From NCBI GenBank assembly GCA_035653615.1, contig DASRBN010000004.1, positions 124,001 to 188,000 on the forward strand: 64,000 nt of DNA, written 5' to 3'. This document shows, piece by piece, positions 17,557-26,671 of the stretch. The translations under genes were made by a program, and so were the position numbers. The notes below the pieces were generated by a model that did no database searches, was not told the DNA's origin, and was given only the letters and a program-made list of their open reading frames with translations. Origin of the DNA: Ktedonobacteraceae bacterium (lineage in GTDB: Bacteria; Chloroflexota; Ktedonobacteria; Ktedonobacterales; Ktedonobacteraceae). Numbering within the stretch: the stretch's first letter is position 1; each line of letters starts with the position of its first letter.

Positions 17557-18318
17557 ATGGGTACTGTTAGCTTCGATTTCAAGGGTGAAGTAGTCATCGT
17601 CACGGGAGGCTCGCGCGGCCTGGGTTTAGAGATTGCGCAGGCGTTTGGTTATGCCGGGGCCACGGTCGTCATCACCGCGCGCCGCGAACAATGGCTTACT
17701 GAGGCCGAACGAACATTGAAGGACGCGGCTATCTCCGTCCAGGCTATGATCTGTGATGTAGCCAATCCCGCTTCTGTCACGCAACTCGTGCAGCAGGCGC
17801 TGGAAAAATGCGGCAAGATCGATGTGCTGGTCAATAACGCCGGCCTGACCTGGGGCGCTCCCGCCGAATCGATGCCCCTGGAACGCTGGCAACAGGTGAT
17901 CGATGCCAACATCACCGGTACATTCCTCATGTCGCAGGCGGTAGGGCGGCATATGCTGGAACGTGGTAAAGGAAGTATTATCAATGTTGCCTCTATCGCG
18001 GGTCTCGGTGGGGGACAACTGAACACTGTTGGCTACAATGCCAGTAAAGCCGCGGTGATTAATCTGACGCGAGCGCTGGCGGTTGAATGGTCGGGTCGCG
18101 GTGTCCGCGTGAATGCTATCGCGCCTGGTATGTTCCGCACGCGCATGACCGAGGCGATTATCGAGCGTGGCGAGGCAATTTATAATGCGACGACACCGAT
18201 GCATCGCATTGGCCGGCCTGGAGAGGTTGCGCCCTCTGTGCTTTTCCTGGCCTCAGAGGGCGCTAGCTACATCACCGGTCAGGTCATCCCTATAGATGGG
18301 GGACGATCAGCTCAGTAG
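17557..18318 (+). CDS. Short-chain dehydrogenase/reductase (SDR)
   Basis: This 253-residue classical SDR has the cofactor motif TGGSRGLG (residues 15-22), the NNAG motif (about 90-93), the catalytic Ser in NVASIAG, and the Y-x-x-x-K pair in YNASKAA. The C-terminal GQVIPIDGG is typical. The family reduces or oxidises carbonyl/alcohol groups with NAD(P)H; gluconate-5-dehydrogenase or 3-oxoacyl-ACP reductase types are closest in feel, but the substrate cannot be fixed. A GAGGAGG ribosome-binding site precedes the ATG. A truncated second copy of its last 70 residues lies 6.7 kb away at 24827-25057. Confidence 0.88.
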   Translation: MGTVSFDFKGEVVIVTGGSRGLGLEIAQAFGYAGATVVITARREQWLTEAERTLKDAAISVQAMICDVANPASVTQLVQQALEKCGKIDVLVNNAGLTWGAPAESMPLERWQQVIDANITGTFLMSQAVGRHMLERGKGSIINVASIAGLGGGQLNTVGYNASKAAVINLTRALAVEWSGRGVRVNAIAPGMFRTRMTEAIIERGEAIYNATTPMHRIGRPGEVAPSVLFLASEGASYITGQVIPIDGGRSAQ

Positions 18319-18341
18319 CACATTGAACTCTTGTATTGTCT

Positions 18342-18866
18342 TTATGCCTTAGGATTTGCATACCTCTCCGCGTAATTACCAAGGACAGGCAACTTGAAGT
18401 ACTTGCCCTGGAAGGCATTGATCACTAAGAAAATCCAGACGATGAGCGTCCCTATCGCAACTATAAATCCTACGACGCTGAGAAGCAACCCTAAAAAGGG
18501 AATAGAAGCGATGGCTAAGGCGAAGCTGACGATATTGAGCAGGATGTAGAACGCGGTTAGCGCTGCTGAGAAAAGGATGGACTGCATAGCGTGAAAGCGT
18601 ACAAAGCGGTTCTGCTTCTCCATTAAGAAGAAGATCAGCCCGGTGATCCATCCGACAATGTAACTCAAACCGGCAGCGATATTGGCCTCCATCCCCATCG
18701 AAGTTGGGCCATTTACGTTAGGACGTAGGCCAGGAGCAGGCGTGCTATATGGTTGTTGATACCCGTTTGATTGAGGAGTAGAGGGGTCAGTTAACAGTGG
18801 TGGAGCAGAGCTACCATACTGACCCGGTTGATTAGGATTTTGCCCCTGGTTAGGATTCCAACTCAT
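18342..18866 (-). CDS. DUF4870 family membrane protein
   Basis: The protein has 174 residues. The first 65 are low-complexity and rich in Asn, Pro, Gln and Gly. The rest matches DUF4870 (Tic20-like), with several hydrophobic helices and the recognisable RFVRFHAMQSILFS signature. It is an integral membrane protein of unknown function. It lies downstream (leftward) of the zinc-ribbon membrane-anchored protein, which has the same orientation, and the two could be cotranscribed. The start follows a short purine stretch, AAAAGAAAGAAGA. Confidence 0.8.
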   Translation of the reverse strand: MSWNPNQGQNPNQPGQYGSSAPPLLTDPSTPQSNGYQQPYSTPAPGLRPNVNGPTSMGMEANIAAGLSYIVGWITGLIFFLMEKQNRFVRFHAMQSILFSAALTAFYILLNIVSFALAIASIPFLGLLLSVVGFIVAIGTLIVWIFLVINAFQGKYFKLPVLGNYAERYANPKA

Positions 18867-18950
18867 GAGAATGTTCTTCTTTCTTTTGAAACTGTATGTT
18901 ACTTTAAAAAATTTCGCAATTACTCTATCTTCGCCTTTTCCCCGGTACTA

Positions 18951-20096
18951 TTACTGGAGTACGAAGTCTATGGTAGCGTTGTGATTCTGACCAGATCTAT
19001 CCAGCAGGAGGAAGGTGTACGAAGTCACATCCTGTGGCACGAGGAAGACAAAGTCTCCTGTTGTTCCCGTCGAACCACCCGCAACATGTAGATTATCATC
19101 AAGTGATCCACCTAACACTGAGCTGATAAGATCACCTGTTTTGATACGGACAAAATCAGGTCCGTATCCATTAAAGTCACCTGTTGTAGAATTATCTACC
19201 TTCATGCTCAGTGTGATATAGCGCATCCCTTTCGTCGCTTGAGTAGCAAGGGCGCTCCAACTCACTGTAGCAGTACTAATCGTCCAGGTTAAGCCTGAAT
19301 ACTGCGTCTGGTTCTTGGCAAGAGTAAATGACTTCGGTTGGTACGCGCTGGTATCGGCATTTGCCGTCAACGGGATTACCATTTGTGCATCCGTGTCCTT
19401 GCCCAACTGGAGCTTGATTTGACTCACGTCGCTCCCTATGGGTACAGGGAAGTCAATCCAATCCGTCTGTGATACACCGGCAGCGAGGCCATTTTGTCTC
19501 TCAATAGAAACAGGCGCGACACTGCTTGTTCCCGGCAGGAGCAAGCGCCAACCGTCTGAATAAAAACCAAAGCCTACTGCGCTCGTCCCTGGATTATGCT
19601 CCTTGAAATCAAGGCGCACTACGCCAGGTATGGAGCCGTTAGCATCAGGGACGATGTTTGGATCATCTAGACGGTTCGCGGACTGCTGTACATCAATAAT
19701 GGTGAGATCAATACCTGCATAGGTCGTAGTCGCGTTTATGGGCGACGTTTTTATGGGCGCTTGTGTGGGTGTGGCACCAGGATTCGCATTCCCGCTGGTG
19801 CTACCACTACCAGTGCTATGTCCTCCAGTAGTACTATTTGCAGTGCTGGAGACCCGACCTGCTATATATCTAACGCCAAAGTAACCGGCAGTGCCAAGAA
19901 GGAGAACAGCGAGAAGAATGGCGACACCAACACCACACCCAATTTTCCCCAGCAGTTTGCCGGAATCGTTTTTCTGCGGTTGTGCATAGATGGGAGGTGG
20001 TTGAGCGCCCGGTGTCCCACAATTTGGGCAGAAACGCATGTTTTCAGGAACGGATGTCCCGCAGTTTGAGCAGGAACGGGTGGAGATTTGTCTCAT
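18951..20096 (-). CDS. Zinc-ribbon, membrane-anchored putative extracellular protein
   Basis: The 381-residue protein starts with a zinc ribbon (CSNCGTSVPENMRFCPNCG, four cysteines in residues 9-27). A proline-rich linker and one transmembrane segment follow (about residues 48-75, LLGKIGCGVGVAILLAV...). The next stretch is Ser/Gly/Thr-rich (TTGGHSTGSGSTSG), and a beta-rich C-terminal domain of about 250 residues ends the protein. The topology suggests a cytoplasmic zinc ribbon and an extracellular beta domain. I do not recognise the outer domain. The start at 20096 has GAAAGGAAAA upstream. Confidence 0.7.
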   Translation of the reverse strand: MRQISTRSCSNCGTSVPENMRFCPNCGTPGAQPPPIYAQPQKNDSGKLLGKIGCGVGVAILLAVLLLGTAGYFGVRYIAGRVSSTANSTTGGHSTGSGSTSGNANPGATPTQAPIKTSPINATTTYAGIDLTIIDVQQSANRLDDPNIVPDANGSIPGVVRLDFKEHNPGTSAVGFGFYSDGWRLLLPGTSSVAPVSIERQNGLAAGVSQTDWIDFPVPIGSDVSQIKLQLGKDTDAQMVIPLTANADTSAYQPKSFTLAKNQTQYSGLTWTISTATVSWSALATQATKGMRYITLSMKVDNSTTGDFNGYGPDFVRIKTGDLISSVLGGSLDDNLHVAGGSTGTTGDFVFLVPQDVTSYTFLLLDRSGQNHNATIDFVLQ

Positions 20097-20227
20097 GGTC
20101 TTTTTTCCTTTCGATAATGGCAACAAGATGGTTTAGCTGGAGCCAATCACGATGCCTTCTTACCATAGCTATTTGAACTACAAGTATCTGGTTCGCTCTT
20201 GAAATGTAAGCTGTTGTTGACGCACTT

Positions 20228-20800
20228 TCAAAGAGGTTCATCTGTTGTGCGGTTTTGTTCTTTTCTCTGGTTCATCACAGCTTGATAAACCACCTCCATT
20301 GCCGCCCCATAGTCAGGCTCGCACATCTGATCGGCCACGTATTCGCTGTAGACGATGCGATTGTCGCAACCAATCACAAAGACGGATCGCTGGAGTAGAT
20401 GCCATTCCTTTAGCCACACTCCGTAGTCCTGTCCGAACTGCTCACTTCGATGTGTGGAAAGCGCCTGGTGCAGGATCCCTTCGGTTGACTGCCAGTGAGC
20501 CTGATCGTCGGGAGAGTCTACACTGATGGTATAGACGCAGGCACTCGCTGGCAGATCAGCTTGGAGCCTCTCCCAGTGGTGCGTCACCCGGTGACAGACT
20601 GGTCTGGCGAGTGAGTTCACGACATTGAACAGGCGTATGTTCCCCACAACATCTGCCAGTCGCACACTCTGCACTGTCATATCCGCGAGATCAAGGTAAT
20701 CCAGAGAGAAGTTGGGGGCTGTTTCACCTGGCAGCAGTTTCTTGCCGACCACTGTGAGAAGCTCATGGAGCGCAAAGGCTTCGCCGATCCGTTCTAGCAT
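20228..20800 (-). CDS. Thiol peroxidase-like protein (Tpx family)
   Basis: The protein has 190 residues. Most of the length matches atypical 2-Cys peroxiredoxins of the Tpx type: APNFSLDYLDLADMTVQSVRLADVVG, RLFNVVNSLARPVCHRV with the peroxidatic cysteine, a YTISVDSPDDQAHW segment, FGQDYGV and RSVFVIGCDNRIVYSEYV. In canonical Tpx the resolving cysteine lies in the helix that here reads QAHWQSTEGI, where it is missing. The enzyme may therefore use an external thiol or a different cysteine (Cys in FVIGCDN). An N-terminal extension of about 25 residues is unusual. The role is presumably detoxification of peroxides in the cytoplasm. Confidence 0.78.
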   Translation of the reverse strand: MLERIGEAFALHELLTVVGKKLLPGETAPNFSLDYLDLADMTVQSVRLADVVGNIRLFNVVNSLARPVCHRVTHHWERLQADLPASACVYTISVDSPDDQAHWQSTEGILHQALSTHRSEQFGQDYGVWLKEWHLLQRSVFVIGCDNRIVYSEYVADQMCEPDYGAAMEVVYQAVMNQRKEQNRTTDEPL

Positions 20801-20900
20801 GGTTCATGCCCCTCTTTCTCTCTGATATGCTCACATAAGCATCCGCTTGTAGCCTGGCGTGCAGGAGCGGATAGCGCCTCTGTAAAACTGATAGAAGACG

Positions 20901-21329
20901 TTACCGTACTTTCCCACCAGAGGGAGTTTGTTCGCGAGCTCTTTGCTCCATAAGCAGCATGCCATAGTAAAACCACCATTCCTCTAATCCGGGGAAGGAT
21001 TCCGGGCTACCATCTTCTTGTCGAGTGGCATCAAATGCTGCTCGATGCTTACTGGTATCAGAAGTTTTTTCGAATCTCTCCCTCAACTGTTCTCTCTTCA
21101 GTGCAGCAAGCGGAGTAAGCATGCGGCGGATTTCTTGGCGCGCACTCGCATCTTCAAGTACGTCTGTCAAGGCGAGGATGGCATCGATAGCTGACACCTC
21201 AACCACATCTTTCATAGGATGATTAGGAATACGAGGCGGTATGCGTAAATGTGTTGCGCTCCACTGTATCCATAATTCCGTAGCGTAATAGTCAAACGCC
21301 GAAGTTGCTTCCAAACTTTCATCAAACAT
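20901..21329 (-). CDS. Hypothetical protein
   Basis: I do not recognise this 142-residue, soluble, mainly helical, acidic protein. It contains several tryptophans (ATELWIQWS, LEEWWFYYGM), no cysteines and no membrane segment. It lies 100 bp upstream of the Tpx-like gene in the same direction, so the two may be linked. Coding potential is supported by balanced composition, a purine-rich AGAAAGAAG upstream of the ATG, and lack of a competing frame. Confidence 0.55.
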   Translation of the reverse strand: MFDESLEATSAFDYYATELWIQWSATHLRIPPRIPNHPMKDVVEVSAIDAILALTDVLEDASARQEIRRMLTPLAALKREQLRERFEKTSDTSKHRAAFDATRQEDGSPESFPGLEEWWFYYGMLLMEQRAREQTPSGGKVR

Positions 21330-21616
21330 AATTTCTACACTTCTTTCTGAATTGTGACGATCAAATCGCCATACACTTTAAATCTAGACCACGATGGTCT
21401 GCTTATAATGTACATTGATAAATGCTAAAGGGCATCCCTAGAACTGGGTATTTCTCAAGCCAGATTGGAAGTAATACATGCTAGCAGGACGTACCTAAAA
21501 CTGGGTAGAGCGTTCGCTCAAACGGGAGATATCGTTGGTTCGAAGAGATACACGAGTGTTGGTGGCCATTGGAGACGAACTGAGAGATTGCGCTAGAACT
21601 ACAAAGACTTCCAGTA

Positions 21617-24600
21617 TCACACGAGCTTATGCTCGATGGCATAGCGCGTTGCCGCGCTGCGCGAGGTAACACCCAGCTTGCTATAGATGGAGCGTACATG
21701 GGTATTAACCGTCAGCAGACTGATGACGAGTTGTGCCGCAATCTGAGCGCTGGTCAGGCCCGCTGATAGCAATTGCAGCACCTCAACTTCACGGGTCGTC
21801 AAGTCGTTGGGGTAGGTCGGCGAAAGTGACGATTTTATAACAGCAGGGGATTGCGGAACAGTCGAAATCAAACCGGTAGGAATAGTAATGCGCTCTAGTA
21901 GAGCAAAAGTTTGCTCTAGCGTCATGGAACATCCCTCAGCCCAGGCGCTAGCAAAGGTCTTTTCACCAAGGAGGACGCGAGCAGTTGTGACCAGGCGTTC
22001 ATAATGAGCATGCTCAACAAGCGAGATGGGCACACCAACGGCGCTACGTTGGGTTTCCACCATTCCCCAGACCCGTGCTGCCAACAAAGGCTCTCCTTGT
22101 GCGGCAGCCACGCCTGCCAGGCCATTCAGACAAGCAATCACGCCTACCGTGTTGTTTTCAACCTGGTACAGGGCCAGGCTCTCCTTGTAAATCGCCTTCG
22201 CGCGGTCGAGTTCACCAATCTGAAGTATCACATCCCCCAGGCTGCAAAGAGCAAGTGCAATCCCCCACTTATTGCCAAGTTCGCGGTACAAGGCTATACT
22301 CGTTTCTAAGGCTTCAGCGGCGTGGGCATAGCTGCCTCGATCACGTTCTACCTCGCCTAGATTGTTGAGAGCAAGAGCAATCCCTCGAGTATCCTCCAGC
22401 TCACGGAAGAGTTGGAGACTCTCTTCCACAAGCTGTGACGCTCGTGCAGCGTCCCCTTGCTTGAGAGCTAAGTCTCCCAGGTTCACGAGGGATTGCGCGA
22501 TGCCATGTTTGTTGCCACTCTCGCGCTTGATCGCCAGGCTTTCCTCGCCTAGCTCCAGCGCTCGCTTGTAGTTTCCCCGCTCCTGGGCGATGGCTGCCAG
22601 GTTATTGAGCGCGGCTGCAATGCCTCTTTTATTATTCAGTTCCCGTTGCAAGCTGAGCGACTCCTCATAGAGCGTGGCCGAGTATGCATAATTCCCCTGC
22701 AATTTGGCGACGATGCCCCGAGTATTGAGTGCGGCAGCTCTCCCCCGTTTGTCTCCCAGTTCCTGGAACAACCCCATACTCTCCTCTACCAGGAGCGCGG
22801 CTTGCCCATAGTCACCTAGCTCCGTTACCAACATACTCGCGCTGTTGAGTGCCTTTGCCCGTATATCTGTGGATACAGGATTGCCGCCACTGCTGTCGCA
22901 GGATAGCAGTTCTTCCAGCCAGGTACGTCCCTCGTTCAGATAGCCGCGCATATACCAGAAGATCCCCAGTGCTCCTGCCAACCGCAATCCCAATGCGATC
23001 TTTCTGTTGTCTCGCGCCCATTTGAGTGCAGCTCGCAGGTTCTCAACCTCTCGTTGCAACAGAACCAGCCACTCCTGCTGTTGTCCGCTGCGTAGTTCCT
23101 GCTCGGATCTCTCTGCAAGGGTCAGGTAATACGCTGCGTGTGCCTGTTGGGATTCCTCCATCTCCCCACTTTCGGCGAGGGCCTCCAACCCATATTCATG
23201 GATCGTTTCCAGCATCATTAAGCGGGATTCGCCATCTGTTTGCTCCTGTTGATACAGCAAATGGTTGTTGAGCAGGGATGTGACTCCATCCAACACTTGT
23301 GTTTTCCTCTCACCAAGAGTATGTGCGATTGCTTCAATGGCTTCGAGCGTGCATCCGCCGGCAAAGAGGGAGAGCCAGCGAAAGAGGTATTGTTCATCTG
23401 GATCGAGCAGGTCGTAGCTCCACTGGAGAGTGTTGCGTAAGGTCTGCTGGCGTTCGGGCAGGTCGTCTGCTCCTCCTGTCAACACCTGAAGCCGGTGTTC
23501 CAATCGCTCCAGCAGCTTCTGTGGGGAGAACAGCCGAATGCGTGCGGCGGCCAACTCAATGGCCAGCGGCAGTCCATCCAGTTGCACGCATACTTCTGCA
23601 ATGAAAATAGCGTTGATGTCGTTGATCTCGAAGCCATTCTTGATGGCCTGCGCTCGTTGGACGAAGAGCGCTACCGACTCATTTTGTGATAAGACCTCGC
23701 TGTTTGGAAGGTGTTTGAGGTCAGGAAGTGCCAGTGGGGGTACGAAGAACTCATATGCGCCACGAACATGCAAGAGCGCGCGACTGGTGACGAGTGCCTT
23801 CAGATGCGGGCACGTTTGCAACAATTCAACGAGAGGCGCAGCCGCCTCCGCCACCTGCTCGAAGTTATCGAGGAAGAGCAGCAGGTGTTTGTCTTGCAGG
23901 TATGTTTTCAGTTGTTCGAGAGGAGATTGATCTGCTTTTTCCGTCAGTCCAAGTGCCTGAGCAATGGCAGGCATAACGAGATTCGGGTCGCTTAGGGGAG
24001 CAAGCGAGACGAAACAGATGCCATTGGCAAAGTTCTCACCCAGTTCATGTGCCATCTGCAAACCCAGGCGCGTTTTACCAACGCCTCCCGTACCCGTAAG
24101 TGTAAGCAGGCACACACCTGGGCGTCGTAGGAGCATACAGGCGACGGTAGTCTCCCGGTCCCGCCCAACGAGAGATGTAAGCTGCACAGGGAGGTTGAAG
24201 AAATAAACTTTCGCGCCTATCGGTGCTTGATCATGCTGCGTTGATCGCGAGAGGGCAACAGAGGACAGCAGAGGAGGATTATTACCTTTGAGAGCAGCGC
24301 CTGCATCCCTCTGTGGGTCGTCGGCGAGGTTGCCCTTGCCGGTTAGTACTGCGGCGGCTGCATGTAGATGCTCGATGGTCAAGGTCTCCGACTTGCCGAG
24401 ATAGGCTTTGCTCAGCTTCCCCTCGTACTTTCGATAGGCATACCAGTACCAGCCCTGACGCTGTCGCTCCTTTCGAGCAGTAAACGTGCCTAGATGGTTC
24501 CTGAACGAAAAGGAATGATTCTGTTCATCCGTCAACCAGGTATACCAGGCAGCCGAGCCCACGAGCACAGGAGATAGCCTGTTCTCTGCTCCATCGAGCA

Positions 24601-24646
24601 AGAATAAGCTGCCATCGGATACTAACGGAATTTGAGTACGTGCCAT
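21617..24646 (-). CDS. Large LuxR-family regulator with NB-ARC-like ATPase and TPR repeats
   Basis: This 1009-residue signal-transduction ATPase regulator has four parts. An N-terminal module of about 100 residues (WYTWLTDEQNHSFSFRNHLG, GWYWYAYRKYEGKLSKAYLG) resembles the AP2-like arm-binding domain of integrases. A STAND/NB-ARC ATPase follows, with Walker A TGTGGVGKTRLGL and Walker B LLLFLDNFEQ. The next part is about ten TPR units with the repeating pattern RGIAAALNNLA..RGNY..A. The C-terminus is a LuxR-type HTH (LTTREVEVLQLLSAGLTSAQIAAQL). Such proteins act as ligand-gated transcription switches. I placed the start at 24646, where AAAGG lies upstream; an in-frame extension to 24784 has no domain. 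The target and ligand are unknown. Confidence 0.9.
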   Translation of the reverse strand: MARTQIPLVSDGSLFLLDGAENRLSPVLVGSAAWYTWLTDEQNHSFSFRNHLGTFTARKERQRQGWYWYAYRKYEGKLSKAYLGKSETLTIEHLHAAAAVLTGKGNLADDPQRDAGAALKGNNPPLLSSVALSRSTQHDQAPIGAKVYFFNLPVQLTSLVGRDRETTVACMLLRRPGVCLLTLTGTGGVGKTRLGLQMAHELGENFANGICFVSLAPLSDPNLVMPAIAQALGLTEKADQSPLEQLKTYLQDKHLLLFLDNFEQVAEAAAPLVELLQTCPHLKALVTSRALLHVRGAYEFFVPPLALPDLKHLPNSEVLSQNESVALFVQRAQAIKNGFEINDINAIFIAEVCVQLDGLPLAIELAAARIRLFSPQKLLERLEHRLQVLTGGADDLPERQQTLRNTLQWSYDLLDPDEQYLFRWLSLFAGGCTLEAIEAIAHTLGERKTQVLDGVTSLLNNHLLYQQEQTDGESRLMMLETIHEYGLEALAESGEMEESQQAHAAYYLTLAERSEQELRSGQQQEWLVLLQREVENLRAALKWARDNRKIALGLRLAGALGIFWYMRGYLNEGRTWLEELLSCDSSGGNPVSTDIRAKALNSASMLVTELGDYGQAALLVEESMGLFQELGDKRGRAAALNTRGIVAKLQGNYAYSATLYEESLSLQRELNNKRGIAAALNNLAAIAQERGNYKRALELGEESLAIKRESGNKHGIAQSLVNLGDLALKQGDAARASQLVEESLQLFRELEDTRGIALALNNLGEVERDRGSYAHAAEALETSIALYRELGNKWGIALALCSLGDVILQIGELDRAKAIYKESLALYQVENNTVGVIACLNGLAGVAAAQGEPLLAARVWGMVETQRSAVGVPISLVEHAHYERLVTTARVLLGEKTFASAWAEGCSMTLEQTFALLERITIPTGLISTVPQSPAVIKSSLSPTYPNDLTTREVEVLQLLSAGLTSAQIAAQLVISLLTVNTHVRSIYSKLGVTSRSAATRYAIEHKLV

Positions 24647-24826
24647 CGTGTAGCCTTTGAGTAGGGGACGCACCACGCAAAACGAGTTACCTAACGTATC
24701 ACAGTGTACCACACGTTGGGTAACTCGTCGAGATTGACCTTGTGGTGTTGTCAGACTGGTTGTGCGTTCCTCTCTATGCCACATTGTGTATGGTAAGCAA
24801 CAACCGCAAGCGATCTAAGCGTGTGG

Positions 24827-25057
24827 ACGATGCGCTAAATGGAACTTCGTGTGAATGCCGTCGCGCCTGGCATGTTCCGCACGCGCATGACCGAGGCGAT
24901 TATCGAGTGCGGCGAGGAGATTTATAATGCGACGACGCCCATGTATCGCATTGGCAGACCTGGGGAGGTTGCGCCCGCGGTTTTGTTCCTGGCATCGGAG
25001 GGAGCGAGTTACATTACGGGACAGGTGATGGCGATTGATGGAGGGAGAACGGCGTAG
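24827..25057 (+). pseudogene. Truncated SDR fragment
   Basis: The last 70 codons encode [20 protein letters not shown]... through GQVMAIDGG. This matches the C-terminus of the intact SDR at 17557-18318 nearly residue for residue. The cofactor-binding and catalytic parts are absent, so no enzyme can be made. Homology stops at about 24827, and upstream sequence is unrelated. This is either a partial duplication or the remnant of a second SDR gene. Confidence 0.82.
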
Positions 25058-25113
25058 TAAAGGAGAAAAAATAGTAAGGGAACGGGGCCATTCGCATTCC
25101 CTGTCATTTGTTG

Positions 25114-25311
25114 TCAGTTGTACTGCGCCTTGTTCTGGCGTTCGTGTGGCTTGCTACTGTTAAGAAGCAGCTCGACAAATTCCTTCATGACTTCGCTGTC
25201 AGATGAAGCGCGCATCTGCGCCAGGCGCAGGTAATAGTCTGCCTGCTCTCCCGTCAGAGAGACAGTATATTCAACACCATTCTTGCCGATAATGGTGATT
25301 AGCTTTGCCAT
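25114..25311 (-). CDS. Small hypothetical protein
   Basis: This 65-residue protein has an N-terminal beta-hairpin-like stretch (KLITIIGKNGVEYTVSLTG) followed by two amphipathic helices, and a basic, Gln/Asn-rich tail. It has an excellent Shine-Dalgarno (AAAGGAGGGG) 5 bp before its ATG, which supports translation. I recognise no family. It stands alone between the SDR fragment and an AT-rich stretch. Confidence 0.6.
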   Translation of the reverse strand: MAKLITIIGKNGVEYTVSLTGEQADYYLRLAQMRASSDSEVMKEFVELLLNSSKPHERQNKAQYN

Positions 25312-25550
25312 AACACCCCTCCTTTCTCTTGTAATGTAATTGATTTTTCAGGCAATCCACTTTTTTGTACCCATTAATAACAGGTATTATCGTGCAATAT
25401 CTCGCACTACTATGATGATAGCACGAAAAATCAGGCAAAGTCAATGGTATTCACGCCAAAACAATAAGAAACACGCAATTTCAGGAAAAAGACTATACAG
25501 GAAGGAATGTCTTGTATGCTGGCTAGCTCTGATGATGAATTTTTACCATC

Positions 25551-25639
25551 AAAACCGGCAATCCTGGTAGCGCGTGACCGTGTCATTCTGAGCGCAGCAA
25601 AGAATGACACGGTCACGCGCTACCAGGATTGCCGGTTTT
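25551..25639. repeat. Perfect 39-bp palindrome at the 3' end of the GNAT gene
   Basis: 25551-25589 is the exact reverse complement of 25601-25639 around an 11-base loop. The centre is the TCATTCTGAG repeat core. The right arm includes the last codons and stop of the leftward GNAT gene, and the left arm is an inverted copy of them. A further 26 bp outside the arms still match imperfectly (about 20 of 26). An inverted duplication of the gene's 3' end around a repeat element is the simplest reading. It can also act as a terminator. Confidence 0.88.
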
Positions 25640-26483
25640 GGTCATGAAACTTCGTCATCAGAGGAGTTTCAGGTTGCCAGCAGTAGGCATCGAGGGTGCA
25701 GTAGGAGGTGAAGCCGAGCCGGCGGTAAACCGGCTCGCCCATGGGCGAGGCTTGCAGGACGGCAATGCGGTATCCCATTGCGCGGGCGTCAAGCAGAGGG
25801 ACGTAGGTGATAGCGGCACCGATGCCCTGTCGCCGGGCAGATGGGATGGTACAGACCTCGCAGAGGCCCGCGACACGGGGATCGCAATATAAGGCGGAAG
25901 CGGCGACCGGCTCTCCATGGAGGCGGGCCAGGTAAAACGGGCCGATTGGGTGCTGTTGGGGAGGCACGCACGTCACGAGCCGGCTGTAGCTGGCCAGATC
26001 CTCCTCATTCAGATCAAAGCCAGGGCCAAAGGCGCGCAGCCAGTCTTGCATAGTTTTCTCGTCTTCGACTCGCTCGATAGTGAGGTCGGTGGGCGTCGAG
26101 GGCGGCTCTTTGAGATTGTGGAGATCGATGGCCATGCCGGTATCTTGCCATCCGAGCGTGAGTCCCAGAGTCTGGAGGCGCTGAATCAGGTCGCGCGGGC
26201 GAGTTGATGGCATGACCCACCAGCTCATGCGCTGGTGACGGGCTTGAAAGAAGGCGAGGGTTGCCTTGATGGTCGCATCGGGATCAGAGGTGGTGATAGC
26301 GGTGCGGATCACGCTATTGTAGTAGCTAAGCAGAGTCCCCGTATAGAGCCAGGTCAGTTCTGGCTCCTCATGAACTTGCCCGCCGGAGGCGCGTACATAA
26401 GCTGAGGTATAGCCAATAAAGTTCTGTTCGATGGCATCAATAATCGCCGGGGGCGTGAAGTCTTGCAGAATTTGTTCGGCCAT
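25620..26483 (-). CDS. GNAT family N-acetyltransferase
   Basis: The protein has 287 residues. The C-terminal half carries the acetyl-CoA fold with GLCEVCTIPSARRQGIGAAIT, in which RRQGIG is the Q/R-x-x-G-x-G/A pyrophosphate-binding motif, then a MGYRIAVLQASPMGEPVYRRLGFT block (motif B, Y-x-x-x-GF). The N-terminal half is of a kind often found in two-lobed GNATs. The substrate is unknown. The start at 26483 uses GGAG in the codon context just upstream; ATG 26495 is the in-frame alternative. The final codons lie inside the 39-bp palindrome, so the C-terminus may have been altered by that event. Confidence 0.85.
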   Translation of the reverse strand: MAEQILQDFTPPAIIDAIEQNFIGYTSAYVRASGGQVHEEPELTWLYTGTLLSYYNSVIRTAITTSDPDATIKATLAFFQARHQRMSWWVMPSTRPRDLIQRLQTLGLTLGWQDTGMAIDLHNLKEPPSTPTDLTIERVEDEKTMQDWLRAFGPGFDLNEEDLASYSRLVTCVPPQQHPIGPFYLARLHGEPVAASALYCDPRVAGLCEVCTIPSARRQGIGAAITYVPLLDARAMGYRIAVLQASPMGEPVYRRLGFTSYCTLDAYCWQPETPLMTKFHDQNRQSW

Positions 26484-26628
26484 TGTTTTCTCCATCGCAT
26501 CTATTGCTCTTCTTACTTATATGAGCTAATGCCAGTTCTTTTCTTGCAGAAATATCTTATGCCAGACCTCTGATAGTTGCAAGGGAGAGGTAGAGGCGTT
26601 GCACGAATAAATTCCGTTGAAAACAAAA

Positions 26629-26658
26629 GCGGCCGGACAATAGAAGGTGCCCGGCCGC
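26629..26658 (-). terminator. Intrinsic terminator of the Q/P/Y-rich membrane protein gene
   Basis: GCGGCCGG at 26629-26636 pairs with CCGGCCGC at 26651-26658. On the minus strand the stem is followed by TTTTGTTTTC. It lies just past the stop codon at 26672. Confidence 0.8.
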
Positions 26659-26671
26659 CGCTGGTGTTTGC

